From Pseudomonas svalbardensis (GTDB taxonomy: Bacteria > Pseudomonadota > Gammaproteobacteria > Pseudomonadales > Pseudomonadaceae), in the NCBI RefSeq assembly GCF_030053115.1, contig NZ_CP125619.1, positions 1,737,001 to 1,801,000 of the forward strand: a stretch of DNA of 64,000 nt, in the 5' to 3' direction. Positions 1-9,076 of this stretch are shown piece after piece. Numbering within the stretch: position 1 is the first letter of the stretch; each line of letters opens with the position of its first letter. Made by a program: the position numbers and the translations under genes. Below the pieces are notes generated by a model. That model worked only from the letters and a program-made list of their open reading frames with translations, was not told the DNA's origin and made no database searches.

Positions 1-1
1 C

Positions 2-213
2 TCAAGCTTCATCATGACGGTAGGCGTAAAAGTAATCGGGTTAGATGCGACCCGTTCAATCAGCTCTGGGGTCGGCACTCGCTTACCAAGCTCCTATCGA
101 TTCATGCGCGTGCTTGCGGAGTAGGTATCGAGTCCGATGCGTGTGCTCAGCTCTTCCTGAGAGGTTGGCACGTAATCGCGGGTCCTTAAGCCGGATTGAT
201 AGCGTACTACTGG
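2..213 (-). pseudogene. decayed XRE-family regulator remnant
   Basis: Reading leftwards, the minus strand gives a helix-turn-helix like stretch (SQEELSTRIGLDTYSAS, then TRMNR) followed by an in-frame TAG at 94-96 and then ELGKRVPTPELIERVAS. In the common Pseudomonas XRE family this reads MNRYELGKR, so the amber codon replaces the expected Tyr. Near 38-43 the frame is lost; in another frame the tail continues as PDYFYAYRHDEA and stops at 2-4, which matches the usual end of such regulators. No intact start is visible, since a stop sits just upstream at 214-216. I infer a short DNA-binding regulator inactivated by one nonsense change and at least one frameshift. The family call rests on remembered motifs only. 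Confidence 0.55.
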
Positions 214-266
214 TCATGGTGTTTTCTCGTGAATCAGTGGCGCCTTGGGCGATTGCTGCTTTTCTA

Positions 267-289
267 AAAGCTACCATTTTGGTAGCTTT
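267..289. promoter_or_regulatory. palindromic operator candidate
   Basis: Nine-base arms AAAGCTACC and GGTAGCTTT surround a five-base ATTTT spacer. The site lies just upstream of the XRE remnant read on the minus strand, where an autoregulatory operator would be expected. Binding is inferred from symmetry and position only. Confidence 0.4.
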
Positions 290-420
290 AGTCGGTATTT
301 CAAATCAGCGGCTCACAAGCGCTCAAGTAGGCGCCTTTCTGAAAACTCCATAGGGAGACGGTTCAGGTCTTGGGCCAAAAACGTTGCTAATGCGCCTGTT
401 GCTCGCCGTAACAACACCTG

Positions 421-436
421 ATCGATGTGCATCGAT
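421..436. promoter_or_regulatory. short palindrome upstream of the 496-2000 operon
   Basis: ATCGATG and CATCGAT form seven-base arms around a two-base spacer, 60 bases before the first gene of the cargo operon. It could be an operator, but ATCGAT-rich palindromes also arise by chance. The rest of 1-495 contains no gene I can support beyond the XRE remnant. Confidence 0.2.
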
Positions 437-495
437 AGCGGGGTGTGGCGGTGAGGGTGAGCCGCCTAAAGCAATGAGTTATCTGGAGAATCAGT

Positions 496-909
496 ATGTT
501 CGAAACTCACGAGCAAGCGCGTGTGAAAAATCCATTCTTCGTGCTTGAAGAAGGCGCAAGCCGCTGGAAGTACATCTCGCAAACGGCGAATGACGAGTGG
601 TTTTTTGTCACATATGAAGTAGCAGGCGAGGAGGGTTCTTCGCAGCAGCAGTTCATGATTTCGAAAGTACAATTCCTCTTGGATTTGGCCTCAAGAGATA
701 CGCCCGGGCAGTTCATTCATGAGGTTCAGCTCGTATCGCCCCCTTGGCTGAACCAAAAGGGTAAATGGCTGATGGAGCCAATTCGGGAGATTCAGGAAGT
801 GGACGAGCGGGTCTGCTACGAGCTGATGGACGGACAGGTTTATCCATCAAAACTGCTCAGTCAGACCCGCGTCCCTTTGTGGTCAAAAAGGGCCATGGAT
901 AATGAATAA
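496..909 (+). CDS. hypothetical protein, first gene of cargo operon
   Basis: A 137-residue soluble protein with no signal peptide, membrane segment or family motif that I recognise. It is rich in aromatic and acidic residues (for example SRWKYISQ and DEWFFVTYEVAG). The ATG is preceded by CTGGAGAAT at a good distance, which supports the start. Its end overlaps the next gene by eight bases, so the two are probably translationally coupled. Location in an AT-rich element next to an antitoxin-like fusion suggests accessory cargo, for example an immunity or toxin-antitoxin related protein, but the sequence itself does not show a function. Confidence 0.6.
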   Translation: MFETHEQARVKNPFFVLEEGASRWKYISQTANDEWFFVTYEVAGEEGSSQQQFMISKVQFLLDLASRDTPGQFIHEVQLVSPPWLNQKGKWLMEPIREIQEVDERVCYELMDGQVYPSKLLSQTRVPLWSKRAMDNE

Positions 910-1498
910 TTTCATCGAAATGCACCTCGTCACCCACTACCGATCTCTGCTCTTCCCGCAGGACTACTGCGGACAGTCTACATTCGGTTTTGAATGCAAT
1001 GACGGGTGGACGAATCTCATCGAAGCGACTCTTCGGCTAACCCGGCAACAAGCGGAACTGAAGGCGCTAGACGTGACGGTCACCCAGGCGAAAGAGAAAT
1101 TCGGTCAACTCCGGATCTACCACAGCGGAAGCGATGAAATCATTGGTTCAGTTTTCGAAATTGCGCAGCTTGCCTCAGGCTATATCTGTGAGCTGTGCGG
1201 CAATCCTGGCGAAGTGGTAAGTCTTGAGGGGTGGCTCGTAGCTCGGTGCGGCAATCATTCCGGGAGGGGGCATCTAGATCCGATTGAAGCCCACATCGCG
1301 GATGAAAAATACATCACCAGCTACATACAAGCCGTTGACACGATTTTGGCATTTTTCGGAGCAGGCGCAGTGCGTTGGGTACAAGAAAAACGCACTGCCT
1401 TTGCAGGGCGGCGACCCAGCGAAATGCTGGCGACAGAGGAGGGGTGTCAGACGATTTTCACTTTTCTGAAACGTTTAGAACACGGGGTTGGCGTGTGA
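902..1498 (+). CDS. CxxCG domain fused to DUF2384 (MbcA/ParS-like) domain
   Basis: A 198-residue protein with two parts. Residues about 28-75 carry FGFECNDGW and TQAKEKFGQLRIY, a pattern I remember from small proteins near secretion and toxin loci, followed by CELCGNPG at 96-103, which with later Cys and His residues could bind zinc. Residues about 145-196 (FFGAGAVRWV, GRRPSEML, then a short Leu-rich helix and RLEHGV) match the DUF2384 toxin-binding domain of MbcA/ParS/Xre antitoxins. The usual partner of that domain is a RES-domain toxin, but neither neighbour shows RES motifs. I infer an antitoxin- or immunity-like protein; the fusion is unusual. It overlaps the upstream gene by eight bases. 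Confidence 0.65.
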   Translation: MNNFIEMHLVTHYRSLLFPQDYCGQSTFGFECNDGWTNLIEATLRLTRQQAELKALDVTVTQAKEKFGQLRIYHSGSDEIIGSVFEIAQLASGYICELCGNPGEVVSLEGWLVARCGNHSGRGHLDPIEAHIADEKYITSYIQAVDTILAFFGAGAVRWVQEKRTAFAGRRPSEMLATEEGCQTIFTFLKRLEHGVGV

Positions 1499-1502
1499 CT
1501 TT

Positions 1503-2000
1503 ATGGAACTGATAACTGCTCCAACTGTGGTGATGGCGAATCATCCAAATCTCCAGGATCATTTGCGCCGCGAACTGGAATGGGAATTCAGCCAAGGTCC
1601 TGTAGATTTGCGGTATGTGCGAAGTCTCGTATCCTCGCCGAGGTTGAGGTCGTTGTTCGTCCGTGCTTTCAGCCATTCCGCATTAGCCGAAGCTGGCGAC
1701 ACGTTTTTGGATTCGCGCACGCTGTTGGCGGACTACCCTCAAAAAACCATGGCTATATCGCTCACGAATTATCTGCTTTTGGAGGGCACGGTAGAGGTTG
1801 TCGATAAATACAGTGCCAGTGACGCGTCGGTGATGAAACTTCAAGTCTGGCCATTCGAGCCAGGAGAGCTGAATGAGTTTGCTATGGCGGTCGCGGTGGC
1901 GTTGAGTTATACGCCTGCGGAGCTGATGGCGGAGTCGAGGATTTCGCTCGCGATAGATGAATTGGTCGGCAAATGGGGTTTCTATACCGACGAGTTTTGA
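1503..2000 (+). CDS. hypothetical protein, third gene of cargo operon
   Basis: A 165-residue acidic protein starting at the ATG four bases after the preceding stop. A TTG at 1488 is in frame but overlaps the upstream gene and has no better ribosome site. The predicted structure is mostly helical, with no signal peptide or catalytic motif that I recognise. Its position directly after the DUF2384 fusion suggests a partner protein, either the cognate toxin or an immunity protein. No RES, PIN or other toxin motif is visible, so no function is assigned. Confidence 0.6.
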   Translation: MELITAPTVVMANHPNLQDHLRRELEWEFSQGPVDLRYVRSLVSSPRLRSLFVRAFSHSALAEAGDTFLDSRTLLADYPQKTMAISLTNYLLLEGTVEVVDKYSASDASVMKLQVWPFEPGELNEFAMAVAVALSYTPAELMAESRISLAIDELVGKWGFYTDEF

Positions 2001-2191
2001 GAACTACCTTCAAAATTTCCCTCAGCGATTTTAATGCTGAGGTGACCGCGCGATGAGTCGGTTGCACTTCTGCGTCGCGCTGGGAGATTGCACGGCTCTA
2101 TGGGCTTGAGCGCATTGCAGGCCGAAGGTTTCTCTACCGGGTCCAGTTTTGAAGCATAAGGAACAGGCCTATTCGAGCTTGTCGAGGTACA

Positions 2192-2510
2192 TCATAAGCC
2201 TAGTTTTGCCAGCGTCATTAGGCGGTGGAGGAGTTTAAGTAAGTCCGCTTCGTCGTTTTCGGACACAGCGAGGGCTGAGCCAAGTGCCTATCTCGATGTG
2301 AAGCAACTAATGTCAGAAAGCGATTCGTTTAAGAAGGATCTGACCGCCTCGTTAGCATCTCGATACTCGCGAGGAACAAAGCCAACCCCCATCTGGCTTA
2401 TTTCGGCGAAGCCGGACTGATAAAAAGTCAGCAGCTCTAAGCTGCCCGTTCACTAACTTGGTTGCCAATGCTCTTTCCGCTAAGAGCGTTTTCGTTAGAT
2501 ACCGGACGAA
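2192..2510 (-). pseudogene. decayed coding remnant, frame-shifted
   Basis: Between the cargo operon and the recombinase block the minus strand holds coding-like pieces in different frames: about 2446 down to 2288 reads LELLTFYQSGFAEISQMG, then GFVPREYRDANEAV; about 2285 down to 2192 reads SALAVSENDEADLLKLLHRL and ends LAKLGL at a TGA. Each piece has plausible composition and ends at or near stops. The pieces may come from one gene (possibly a regulator) or from two. I cannot name the family. Confidence 0.3.
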
Positions 2511-2907
2511 CGGCACAACATTTTCCTCGCGACTGTTCCATGGATCTCGATATGTAATCCTAAGAATCGACAGTGTTCGTCTGCAACATTTTGATTTTGT
2601 GGATGCACGATTTCATTAGAAAAAGTTTATGTGTTTGACAACTTAACGGTTGTTCTGTGATGTCCATTGTTCAGTATGGAGCTAAGCTGATGATCGGCAT
2701 GAGATATCCCCTAACGCAGCTGATCTACACTGCAAGTAGATAGCGACTATATAATATTGAGTTATTTATTATTCTTCATTGCGCAGCGAAAAGTAACTAA
2801 TGAAAGGGTCGACGGTGAATGCGTGTGTTTTTGGAATGCTGGACACGTGCGGACTTGAAAGCTACGTTGGTATTACCTGATTTCAAGGATTTGCATGATT
2901 CGACGAA
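2511..2907. other. AT-rich gene-free stretch before the recombinase block
   Basis: No reading frame here looks coding on either strand. The base composition becomes clearly AT-rich, like the genes that follow. A TGTCCAT word at about 2659-2665 matches the word repeated at the right end of the element. Promoters for the downstream operon probably lie here, but I see no clean -35/-10 pair. Confidence 0.3.
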
Positions 2908-3519
2908 ATGAGTTTTTCTTCTGGTTTCGATTTTGTTTATGGATGGTGGGATATGCGAAATCTCCACAACTACTCCGAGATTTTTATCACTGAATATGAT
3001 GAAGGTTTTCCGACAGATGAATTTGTGCCGGAAAAAAATTTAACTGTATTTTCCAATATTCAATGGCTGGATCAAAACTTAAATTACAGCACTGAGGCGA
3101 AGCTCCAGCGTTTAGCGATTATTTGGCGGCGACATCATGATATGCGCGTAATTCAAATGTTGGAAAAAGCACTTGTACGAGGCATTCTTTCTCCAGTACT
3201 TTGTGTAAGCGTACACCAGGACTCCTTGGAATTATTTCTGAATGCTCAGAGTAAACTCAAGCATGATGTGAATTTCAATAATGCTTGGAGCAATGTTGCA
3301 TATTGCGAAAATGGAGAGCAGTGGAGTGTGACGGTATCGAATGCTAGTAATTTTTTGCACCATAATGTTAGCAGCTATGACGTCTATCACAGGCTTATCA
3401 GCACTATCGTTTATTGTTGCGAGTTAGGTCATGACTCATTTGCATATAGAGTATCGATAAAAGAATCTTGGATCTCGTACTGTCTTAAAGAGTTTCACAA
3501 TTATGGCCATGAAAAATAA
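2908..3519 (+). CDS. hypothetical protein preceding the recombinases
   Basis: A 203-residue protein of low GC with no recognised domain. It is rich in aromatic residues, His and Asn, with no signal peptide. Its last codons overlap the start of the first recombinase gene by 17 bases, so it belongs to the same transcription unit. The ribosome site before the ATG is weak, and the true start may differ. Because it precedes three recombinase-type genes, it may be an accessory factor or a cargo gene; the sequence does not decide. Confidence 0.55.
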   Translation: MSFSSGFDFVYGWWDMRNLHNYSEIFITEYDEGFPTDEFVPEKNLTVFSNIQWLDQNLNYSTEAKLQRLAIIWRRHHDMRVIQMLEKALVRGILSPVLCVSVHQDSLELFLNAQSKLKHDVNFNNAWSNVAYCENGEQWSVTVSNASNFLHHNVSSYDVYHRLISTIVYCCELGHDSFAYRVSIKESWISYCLKEFHNYGHEK

Positions 3520-4927
3520 TTCAAGTGGTTATAGAAAGGTCAAACTCACCAATGTCCGTACCTGGATTCGAACTCATGAACTGAACGCAATGGATTGGCT
3601 TGGAAGATTCTCAGTGGGGGAGGTCGTCGTTGAGCCTTATCCCATTGAAACGATTCCGTTCACTCCTCTGTTCATAGAGAAGTTGTATGTAATTATTCAG
3701 CCTGATGGATCTCTATGGAAGGAGGGCAGTATTTACTTATATCATCGATCAGTTGAGGGCTCGAATCCTAAGACATGTTCTAACATTGCCAGTGATCTAG
3801 CTGACTATATGAACACCTTAGACGCGGGCGGGCGGGAGTTTTTAAAATTCGAAGGGCCGAAATCAGAGCGGCCTACGTATTTTTATAAATCTGAGCTAAA
3901 AAAATTAATAATGAACGGGAGCATTGTAAGGGGAACGGGCAATAGAAAAATGTCAAGCGTTGTCGGAATGTATAGGTTCATGACAGAAGTAAGGCATTTT
4001 GTTCCTCAGCAACCTATGTGGAAATCTTCAGTAAGAAACATTGTCTATCTCGATCGCCATGGTTTTAGTCACTCCAAGCAAATTATGGTAACCGATTTAA
4101 CGTTCAAAAATGCAGCTTCGATCGGCACCGGTGACTATATCGAAGATGGAGGAAAACTATATCCCATTGAGCGCGAACATCAGCGTGCGCTAATTGAAGT
4201 TCTGATTCTCTTAGAAAACACGGAGATGCAGCTCATTTACATGGTCGCATTGACGACTGGTATGCGGATTCAATCAATACTGACGTTCAGGTTTCGAATG
4301 GTCGATCAGGGAGCAGGTGAAGGTGGGCGCGCTCTTATACCCGTTACTATCGGGCCTGGGACTATGACCGACACAAAGTGGCGAAAGGAGCAAGCCGTGT
4401 TGATACCTGAATGGGTGCATCACGAGTTAACATGTTATATAAACTCCGCACGTTATAAGAATAGGGCTGCAAAATCTTTAATTACCTCCGAAGGCGATCA
4501 ATATGTGTTTTTCACCAAGTCTGGAATGCCATATTACATAGCAGAGTGTGATTCAGAACTATACGGATTCAGTGATGAAGACGGCTCCGCGATCAGAGCT
4601 TTTCAAAAAGTAATGATTGACAAGCTCTTGCAGTTAGGGAAAGGATTGAAATTTAGGTTTCATGATCTGCGCGCAACTTTTGGAATGAACCTTGTCGAGG
4701 ATAACATTAAGCTGGTGGCCGACGGCTCGATCAATATGCTTCAGTTAATAGATTTGGTTAAAACTCGGCTTTGTCAAAATAGCATTAAGGTTGCTATGCG
4801 ATACCTGAAATTTCGCGAGGACCACAAGTTGGTGGCGCAAGCGCAATCTCAGTTCGAAGATCATTTGAAAGATATGATTACCAGTCAGAGGAGAAAGCAT
4901 GAGAGAGAACGATCGGACCTTTCATGA
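3503..4927 (+). CDS. tyrosine recombinase, first of a trio
   Basis: A 474-residue site-specific recombinase of the phage-integrase family. The catalytic set is visible: Arg255 in TTGMRIQSIL, a likely Lys292 in the strand DTKWRKEQAVLIP, His387 and Arg390 in FRFHDLRATFG, and the nucleophile Tyr434 in VAMRYLKFRE. It should break and rejoin DNA at the element's attachment sites. It overlaps the genes on both sides, so the block is one operon. The low GC contrasts with the chromosome. Three adjacent recombinase-type genes followed by small HTH proteins recall Tn554-type elements and the gamma-mobile-trio islands; I cannot tell from sequence alone which group it belongs to. Confidence 0.85.
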   Translation: MAMKNNSSGYRKVKLTNVRTWIRTHELNAMDWLGRFSVGEVVVEPYPIETIPFTPLFIEKLYVIIQPDGSLWKEGSIYLYHRSVEGSNPKTCSNIASDLADYMNTLDAGGREFLKFEGPKSERPTYFYKSELKKLIMNGSIVRGTGNRKMSSVVGMYRFMTEVRHFVPQQPMWKSSVRNIVYLDRHGFSHSKQIMVTDLTFKNAASIGTGDYIEDGGKLYPIEREHQRALIEVLILLENTEMQLIYMVALTTGMRIQSILTFRFRMVDQGAGEGGRALIPVTIGPGTMTDTKWRKEQAVLIPEWVHHELTCYINSARYKNRAAKSLITSEGDQYVFFTKSGMPYYIAECDSELYGFSDEDGSAIRAFQKVMIDKLLQLGKGLKFRFHDLRATFGMNLVEDNIKLVADGSINMLQLIDLVKTRLCQNSIKVAMRYLKFREDHKLVAQAQSQFEDHLKDMITSQRRKHERERSDLS

Positions 4928-6797
4928 AGTTGACATTAGGCTCCATGATATGGACAGCATCCAGCCAGTACTAGGCGCAATACCTCCTCAAGATCTAGTG
5001 CTGAAGTTCACCGATGCGCGTCGTTTCGATATTGGTGCGCTTTGCTATACCAATAGATTCAAGTTCGCACGTGCCGTCGTTAAATTCGTAGAACCTGACA
5101 GTCTCAGAACTGATAGATGCACCGCAATCAACAATTTTCTTTCTGCCCACGTGACCGACTATTACACAGAATCTAGCAATCTGACGTTTTACGCCAATAT
5201 ATTGAAGATCAATTCAATGGTTACTTGGTGCGATAAAAATGATTTTCAGGATCTTCTACTCGCACCAGAACAATACAAGGAAGCTTTAGCGAGTTACACC
5301 CATCATCTTCTTATGAGGTTGGATCGGGGCGAAATCAAACAATTTACTGCCAGCCTTCTTCAGAGTACCGCATTAAAAAGCGGCAATGACTTTTTTCCTA
5401 ATTGTAAGGTGAATTTTTATAGTGATATCCCTTTTATCTCTGTTTCTGGAAGTGACAAAAATAGTACAACGGTTCCTTCTGCATCAAAAATGGCCGAGCA
5501 CTTGACGTTATGTGATTCAATTTTCCGTGAAGTAACAAAATTCTTACTCGATTTCAATGATTTTCCGTATCGTATGCCGATGCTCGGTGAATATGTTTGG
5601 TTGTTGCCTGCTGAATATCCTTTCGTTACTAAAAAATTTATTGATCAAAACAAAAAGAAAATATCGTCGAACATTTTCTGGGATTATGAGAAGGGGCGCT
5701 TGCGGCCATTAAAGGACTGTTTTCCTCTTAGCTCGCAACGGGATGATCAGATAATCCGACAGCACGCAGGTGCCCAACAGCTGATCAAAGACGCAAACGG
5801 TGACTTCTACCACGAAAAGAGATTCAGGTTGGGCAAACTCGCTCATGATGCTTTTGTTTCGCTGTTTGTGGCTAATAGTGGATATAGCGAAACACAAACA
5901 CGAAAGATCCGATGGAATAACAGTTACTCAGTTGAAAGTTCAACGACGCACGGCTTCTGTGAGATAAAGATGAGAGCTGGCGGTATGCTGGTGAGCATCC
6001 ACGTTAAAAAAACCTTCATAAAGCATTTCGAGCGATATCTTCTGCTCAGGAGGTATCTATGCGCTGGCGTCGATTGTCCATACCTTTTTTTAGGAATGAA
6101 GTGCCATGGGTACGGAGTGAGGGGCAAGCTGCAAGTTGATGCGATCAAAAATTTTAATGAACGCGTTGTTAATTACGTGGATCCTGATTTTAAGGGGTTA
6201 GGCTATCGAGAGCTTAGGAAATATAAAAGCCACTACCTGCTATCTGAAAAGCATTCGCTCGCAACTGTGTCTGCCGTCATGCAAACCAGTCAAGCGACGA
6301 TATTGACCAGCTATTCAGACGCCGAAGAAAACACCGCAATCGATGAGATATCTTCAATGATGCATCGGTTGAAAAATTGTCTCGATGACTACACCGGCCA
6401 AAAAACCCCTGCGGGTGATTGCTCCGACAATGGTCATGCAAGTGCGGAAATCCAAACTCCTGAAGGATATGAGCCTAATTGTAAATCTTTTGTGGGGTGC
6501 TTGTTCTGTGAAAATTTCACGACGCATGTAACTCCGGAGGATATCAGAAAACTATTAAGTATGCGTTTTGTGATCAATGAGTACATGGCCTCCTGCACTG
6601 ATCACGATCACTTTCGGAGAGTTCACGGCCAAGCAATCGAACAGATAGACCGTATCATTGCGGAGCTGCTGGCCGCACGGCCGGATGTTGCTGATTTGGT
6701 GAACATTATTAGGAATGAAATCAACGATAACTTCGAGCTTACCCCCTATTGGGAGCGGCAATATGAGAGGTTAATCAAGCTGAAGGTGATGAAATGA
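4899..6797 (+). CDS. second recombinase-type protein, partly degenerate
   Basis: A 632-residue protein of the integrase superfamily. The C-terminal half shows GYSETQTRKIRW (residues 328-339), where the box I Arg would be expected but the usual G-x-R pattern is missing. YRELRKYKSHYLL (436-448) has Arg in place of the usual His, followed by the second Arg440. TSYSDAE at 470-476 gives a candidate nucleophile Tyr472. A Cys cluster (CKSFVGCLFC, near residue 530) may bind metal. It probably acts with the other two recombinases, perhaps as a structural or regulatory subunit. The ATG follows GAGGAGAAAGC, which supports the start despite a 29-base overlap with the upstream gene. The next gene overlaps by four bases (ATGA). 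Confidence 0.75.
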   Translation: MRENDRTFHEVDIRLHDMDSIQPVLGAIPPQDLVLKFTDARRFDIGALCYTNRFKFARAVVKFVEPDSLRTDRCTAINNFLSAHVTDYYTESSNLTFYANILKINSMVTWCDKNDFQDLLLAPEQYKEALASYTHHLLMRLDRGEIKQFTASLLQSTALKSGNDFFPNCKVNFYSDIPFISVSGSDKNSTTVPSASKMAEHLTLCDSIFREVTKFLLDFNDFPYRMPMLGEYVWLLPAEYPFVTKKFIDQNKKKISSNIFWDYEKGRLRPLKDCFPLSSQRDDQIIRQHAGAQQLIKDANGDFYHEKRFRLGKLAHDAFVSLFVANSGYSETQTRKIRWNNSYSVESSTTHGFCEIKMRAGGMLVSIHVKKTFIKHFERYLLLRRYLCAGVDCPYLFLGMKCHGYGVRGKLQVDAIKNFNERVVNYVDPDFKGLGYRELRKYKSHYLLSEKHSLATVSAVMQTSQATILTSYSDAEENTAIDEISSMMHRLKNCLDDYTGQKTPAGDCSDNGHASAEIQTPEGYEPNCKSFVGCLFCENFTTHVTPEDIRKLLSMRFVINEYMASCTDHDHFRRVHGQAIEQIDRIIAELLAARPDVADLVNIIRNEINDNFELTPYWERQYERLIKLKVMK

Positions 6798-8772
6798 AAG
6801 GCGTAACCGAGAAGGCAAAGCCGTTTCCAGTTAGAGTTGAGCACCTCAATACAGACGTTTTTTATGGGATGGACTTCAAAAGAATCGGGCCTGGTTTGGT
6901 TATTTCAAGAGATTCAACAGGTAGTCCAATTTGTCATTTTGAGGATTACGAATGGAGTTTCCCCGCTTATAAGCTCCAATTAAAAGATAAATGCGATTTT
7001 TCTTTTTCATATTTGAAGCGTGACACCAGTGTCGATTTGACTAGTACTTTTTTTTGCAAGAAAATATTTTTGATGCGTATGTTTTTTCCAGGCTCCAAAA
7101 GTGGTCAGCCCATCAGGCTTCCCAGCATGCATGTAATGGGACTCTTGCTCCGCAAGCTGTTTGATTTTTCCGAGCAGCACTCTGTAAGTGTGCAGGCAGT
7201 TTTTTTGGAGTCTTCAAACTTCGAAACGTTTGCTGATACATTACCTGTGAGTTTGTTCAAAGAAGTGAAGCTGCTGATACGCACCATGAATAGGCTCAGT
7301 ATTTCGGATCTGGGATTTTCCGTGAGCGGGATGGTTCTTCTTTCTATAAAAAAGAGATTTGCTGAAGCTTTTAAGGAAGCCGACCAACACCCTGTCATTC
7401 CTAGTAGGATCCTTTGGACAAAATATGTTCAGTACAACACCTGTCTGGCGGATTTTGATAAGCATTCACATCAGTTAGTCGAGTTTATTCAGAAAGTTAG
7501 CCGCAATCCATATTATGCGCGTAGATACAAGCCCGACGGAAGTTCTAGCGATCCTGACTTCTCAGAAAAATCGACCCTGGACAATCAGGATTCATATACT
7601 GATTTCTTACCGGCGATTGATGACTTCGGGCTTCAGGAATTACAGAAAAAATATAAATGGCGGCACGTCGGAAACGTATCGAGTTTTCTATCGTTGGTTC
7701 AGTACTGTTGTAAATCTCTCATACATATTTACACGCTCATGCGGCACCATGAGGCGCTAGAGTTATGCACAGACTGCTTGGAGTCTGTTAGGGGCTGGAA
7801 CAACGATGCCTTGTATGTGGCAAGCATATCCACGAAGCTTACGAGCACGGCTGCTCCGAACAAATGGATCACAATTGACGCTATAGTGAAACCAATTGAA
7901 ATATTGACTGTAATCAATTCGCTGCTTTCTCCATTTGTAAAAAATGAAGATAATCGCGATAGGCTTTTTATATCCGTTTCCGTTTTGCCCTTTAGCAACG
8001 GTGTCGACCCTCAGGATGGTAAGCTGGTAAGCGGTGCTAACTGCGAATCCAAGCTTTCGCCAGTCCTGATCACAGAGGATGATATCTTCGAACTTGAAGC
8101 TATAGATCCCTTTCGAAATTGGCGCGCAGACAAGAAATTTCAAATCGGAAAACCTTGGAGAATTACTTCTCACCAGTTTGCCGATCAATCGCTGTGTTTG
8201 CCGGCCAGAGTGGACTTATAACTCTACCCTCACTTAAGCGTCTTCTTAATCATTTGACCAAGGTGATGGCTACTTACTACATGAAAGGATGCTCTGCCAA
8301 TAACTACATTTTCGGACTGCTCAACCCAGTTTTGACTTTGGAAATGAAGCGGGCTAAGGGGGATGCCGATACAGCAATGTACATTCGTGATGTTATACGC
8401 TCAGAACGTGAGTTGTATGGGTTTCATGGAAGCCGAGTGATGCAGGATAGAGTTAATTCGCCTTGGTTGTACGATTCTCCGGAGGCTACCGCGAAACAAG
8501 TTAGGCTAGGCTTATTAGCTTATGAGGAGACGCCCTTCGGCGGCTGCGCCTCTACTACGCCGTGTAACAAGCGTGCTCATGGCAATTTTATCGATTGTCC
8601 TGGCTGTCCCAAGAGTGTTTTAGATCCAGATAAAATAGAAGAGACTATCAAGCTGGTCGAGTGGGATTTAGCGGAGTTACAGCCGGGAACCATAGAATAC
8701 AAAGCGGAACTGAGAAATCTGGAAGACTACAAAAACGTTCAAAAGCTGGTGCTGAGCAAGGCCGGTAAATAA
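6794..8772 (+). pseudogene. third tyrosine recombinase, frameshifted
   Basis: One recombinase of about 659 residues is split into two frames. The first part (6794-8221) contains a box I like LMRHHEALEL and runs to WRITSHQF, then loses the frame and stops. The second frame resumes at 8179 with RSIAVFAGQSGLITL and carries MATYYMKG, where the nucleophile Tyr is expected, and a CPGC cluster. Restoring one base between 8179 and 8180 (TTT to TTTC) would give SHQFRRSIAVFAG, the usual H-x-x-R region of this family. The break therefore destroys the active site. The upstream junction is an ATGA overlap. A -1 slip would also join the frames, but the site is not a classical slippery heptamer. A sequencing error cannot be excluded. 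Confidence 0.75.
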
Positions 8773-8821
8773 TCGCGTCTATCGCGTCTATATTATTGGT
8801 TAACTGTAGTGAGGAAATGAC

Positions 8822-9028
8822 ATGAAAGCTGACAAGTATAAATCAAAGCTGCTCCCTTATCTCGCAGCTCTTCGGCGCCTGCTTGAAGGTAAAGAGTTTA
8901 TTGTTCCAACTAAAAGTACACCTACGATCCATTCGGTTGCTTGCTGGGCTGGTAAACAGAAAAATCGTGTTAAGGGAAAACACTTAACCTCTATTGATAC
9001 TACGCCTTCTGATGAGAAGGGGAGTTAG
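8822..9028 (+). pseudogene. truncated paralogue of the small HTH accessory protein
   Basis: A 68-residue frame with a good GAGGAAATGAC ribosome site. Its first 47 residues (SKLLPYLAALRRLLEGKEF, then IVPTKSTPTIHSVACWAGK) align closely with the start of the next gene product (STLLPYYEALNRLVENKTL, then IVPAGSKITLNSVALEAGK). The rest of the HTH and the coiled-coil region are missing, and the tail is unrelated. It is best read as a tandem duplicate that lost its 3' part. It may still be translated, so the pseudogene call is tentative. Confidence 0.55.
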
Positions 9029-9076
9029 GGGGTAAATGCGTGTCCTATAGGTTTATTATTTGATGAGGGCTGTGTT

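Noticed and set aside
45..353. 102-codon plus-strand frame at the left edge
   Set aside because: The minus strand in the same place shows the XRE remnant; the plus frame has no family features or ribosome site.
1488..1502. TTG start for the third cargo gene
   Set aside because: The ATG at 1503 follows the previous stop closely and gives a normal N-terminus.
8171..8190. Programmed -1 frameshift in the third recombinase
   Set aside because: The site CAGTTTG is not a slippery heptamer and no downstream hairpin is evident; a lost base explains it better.
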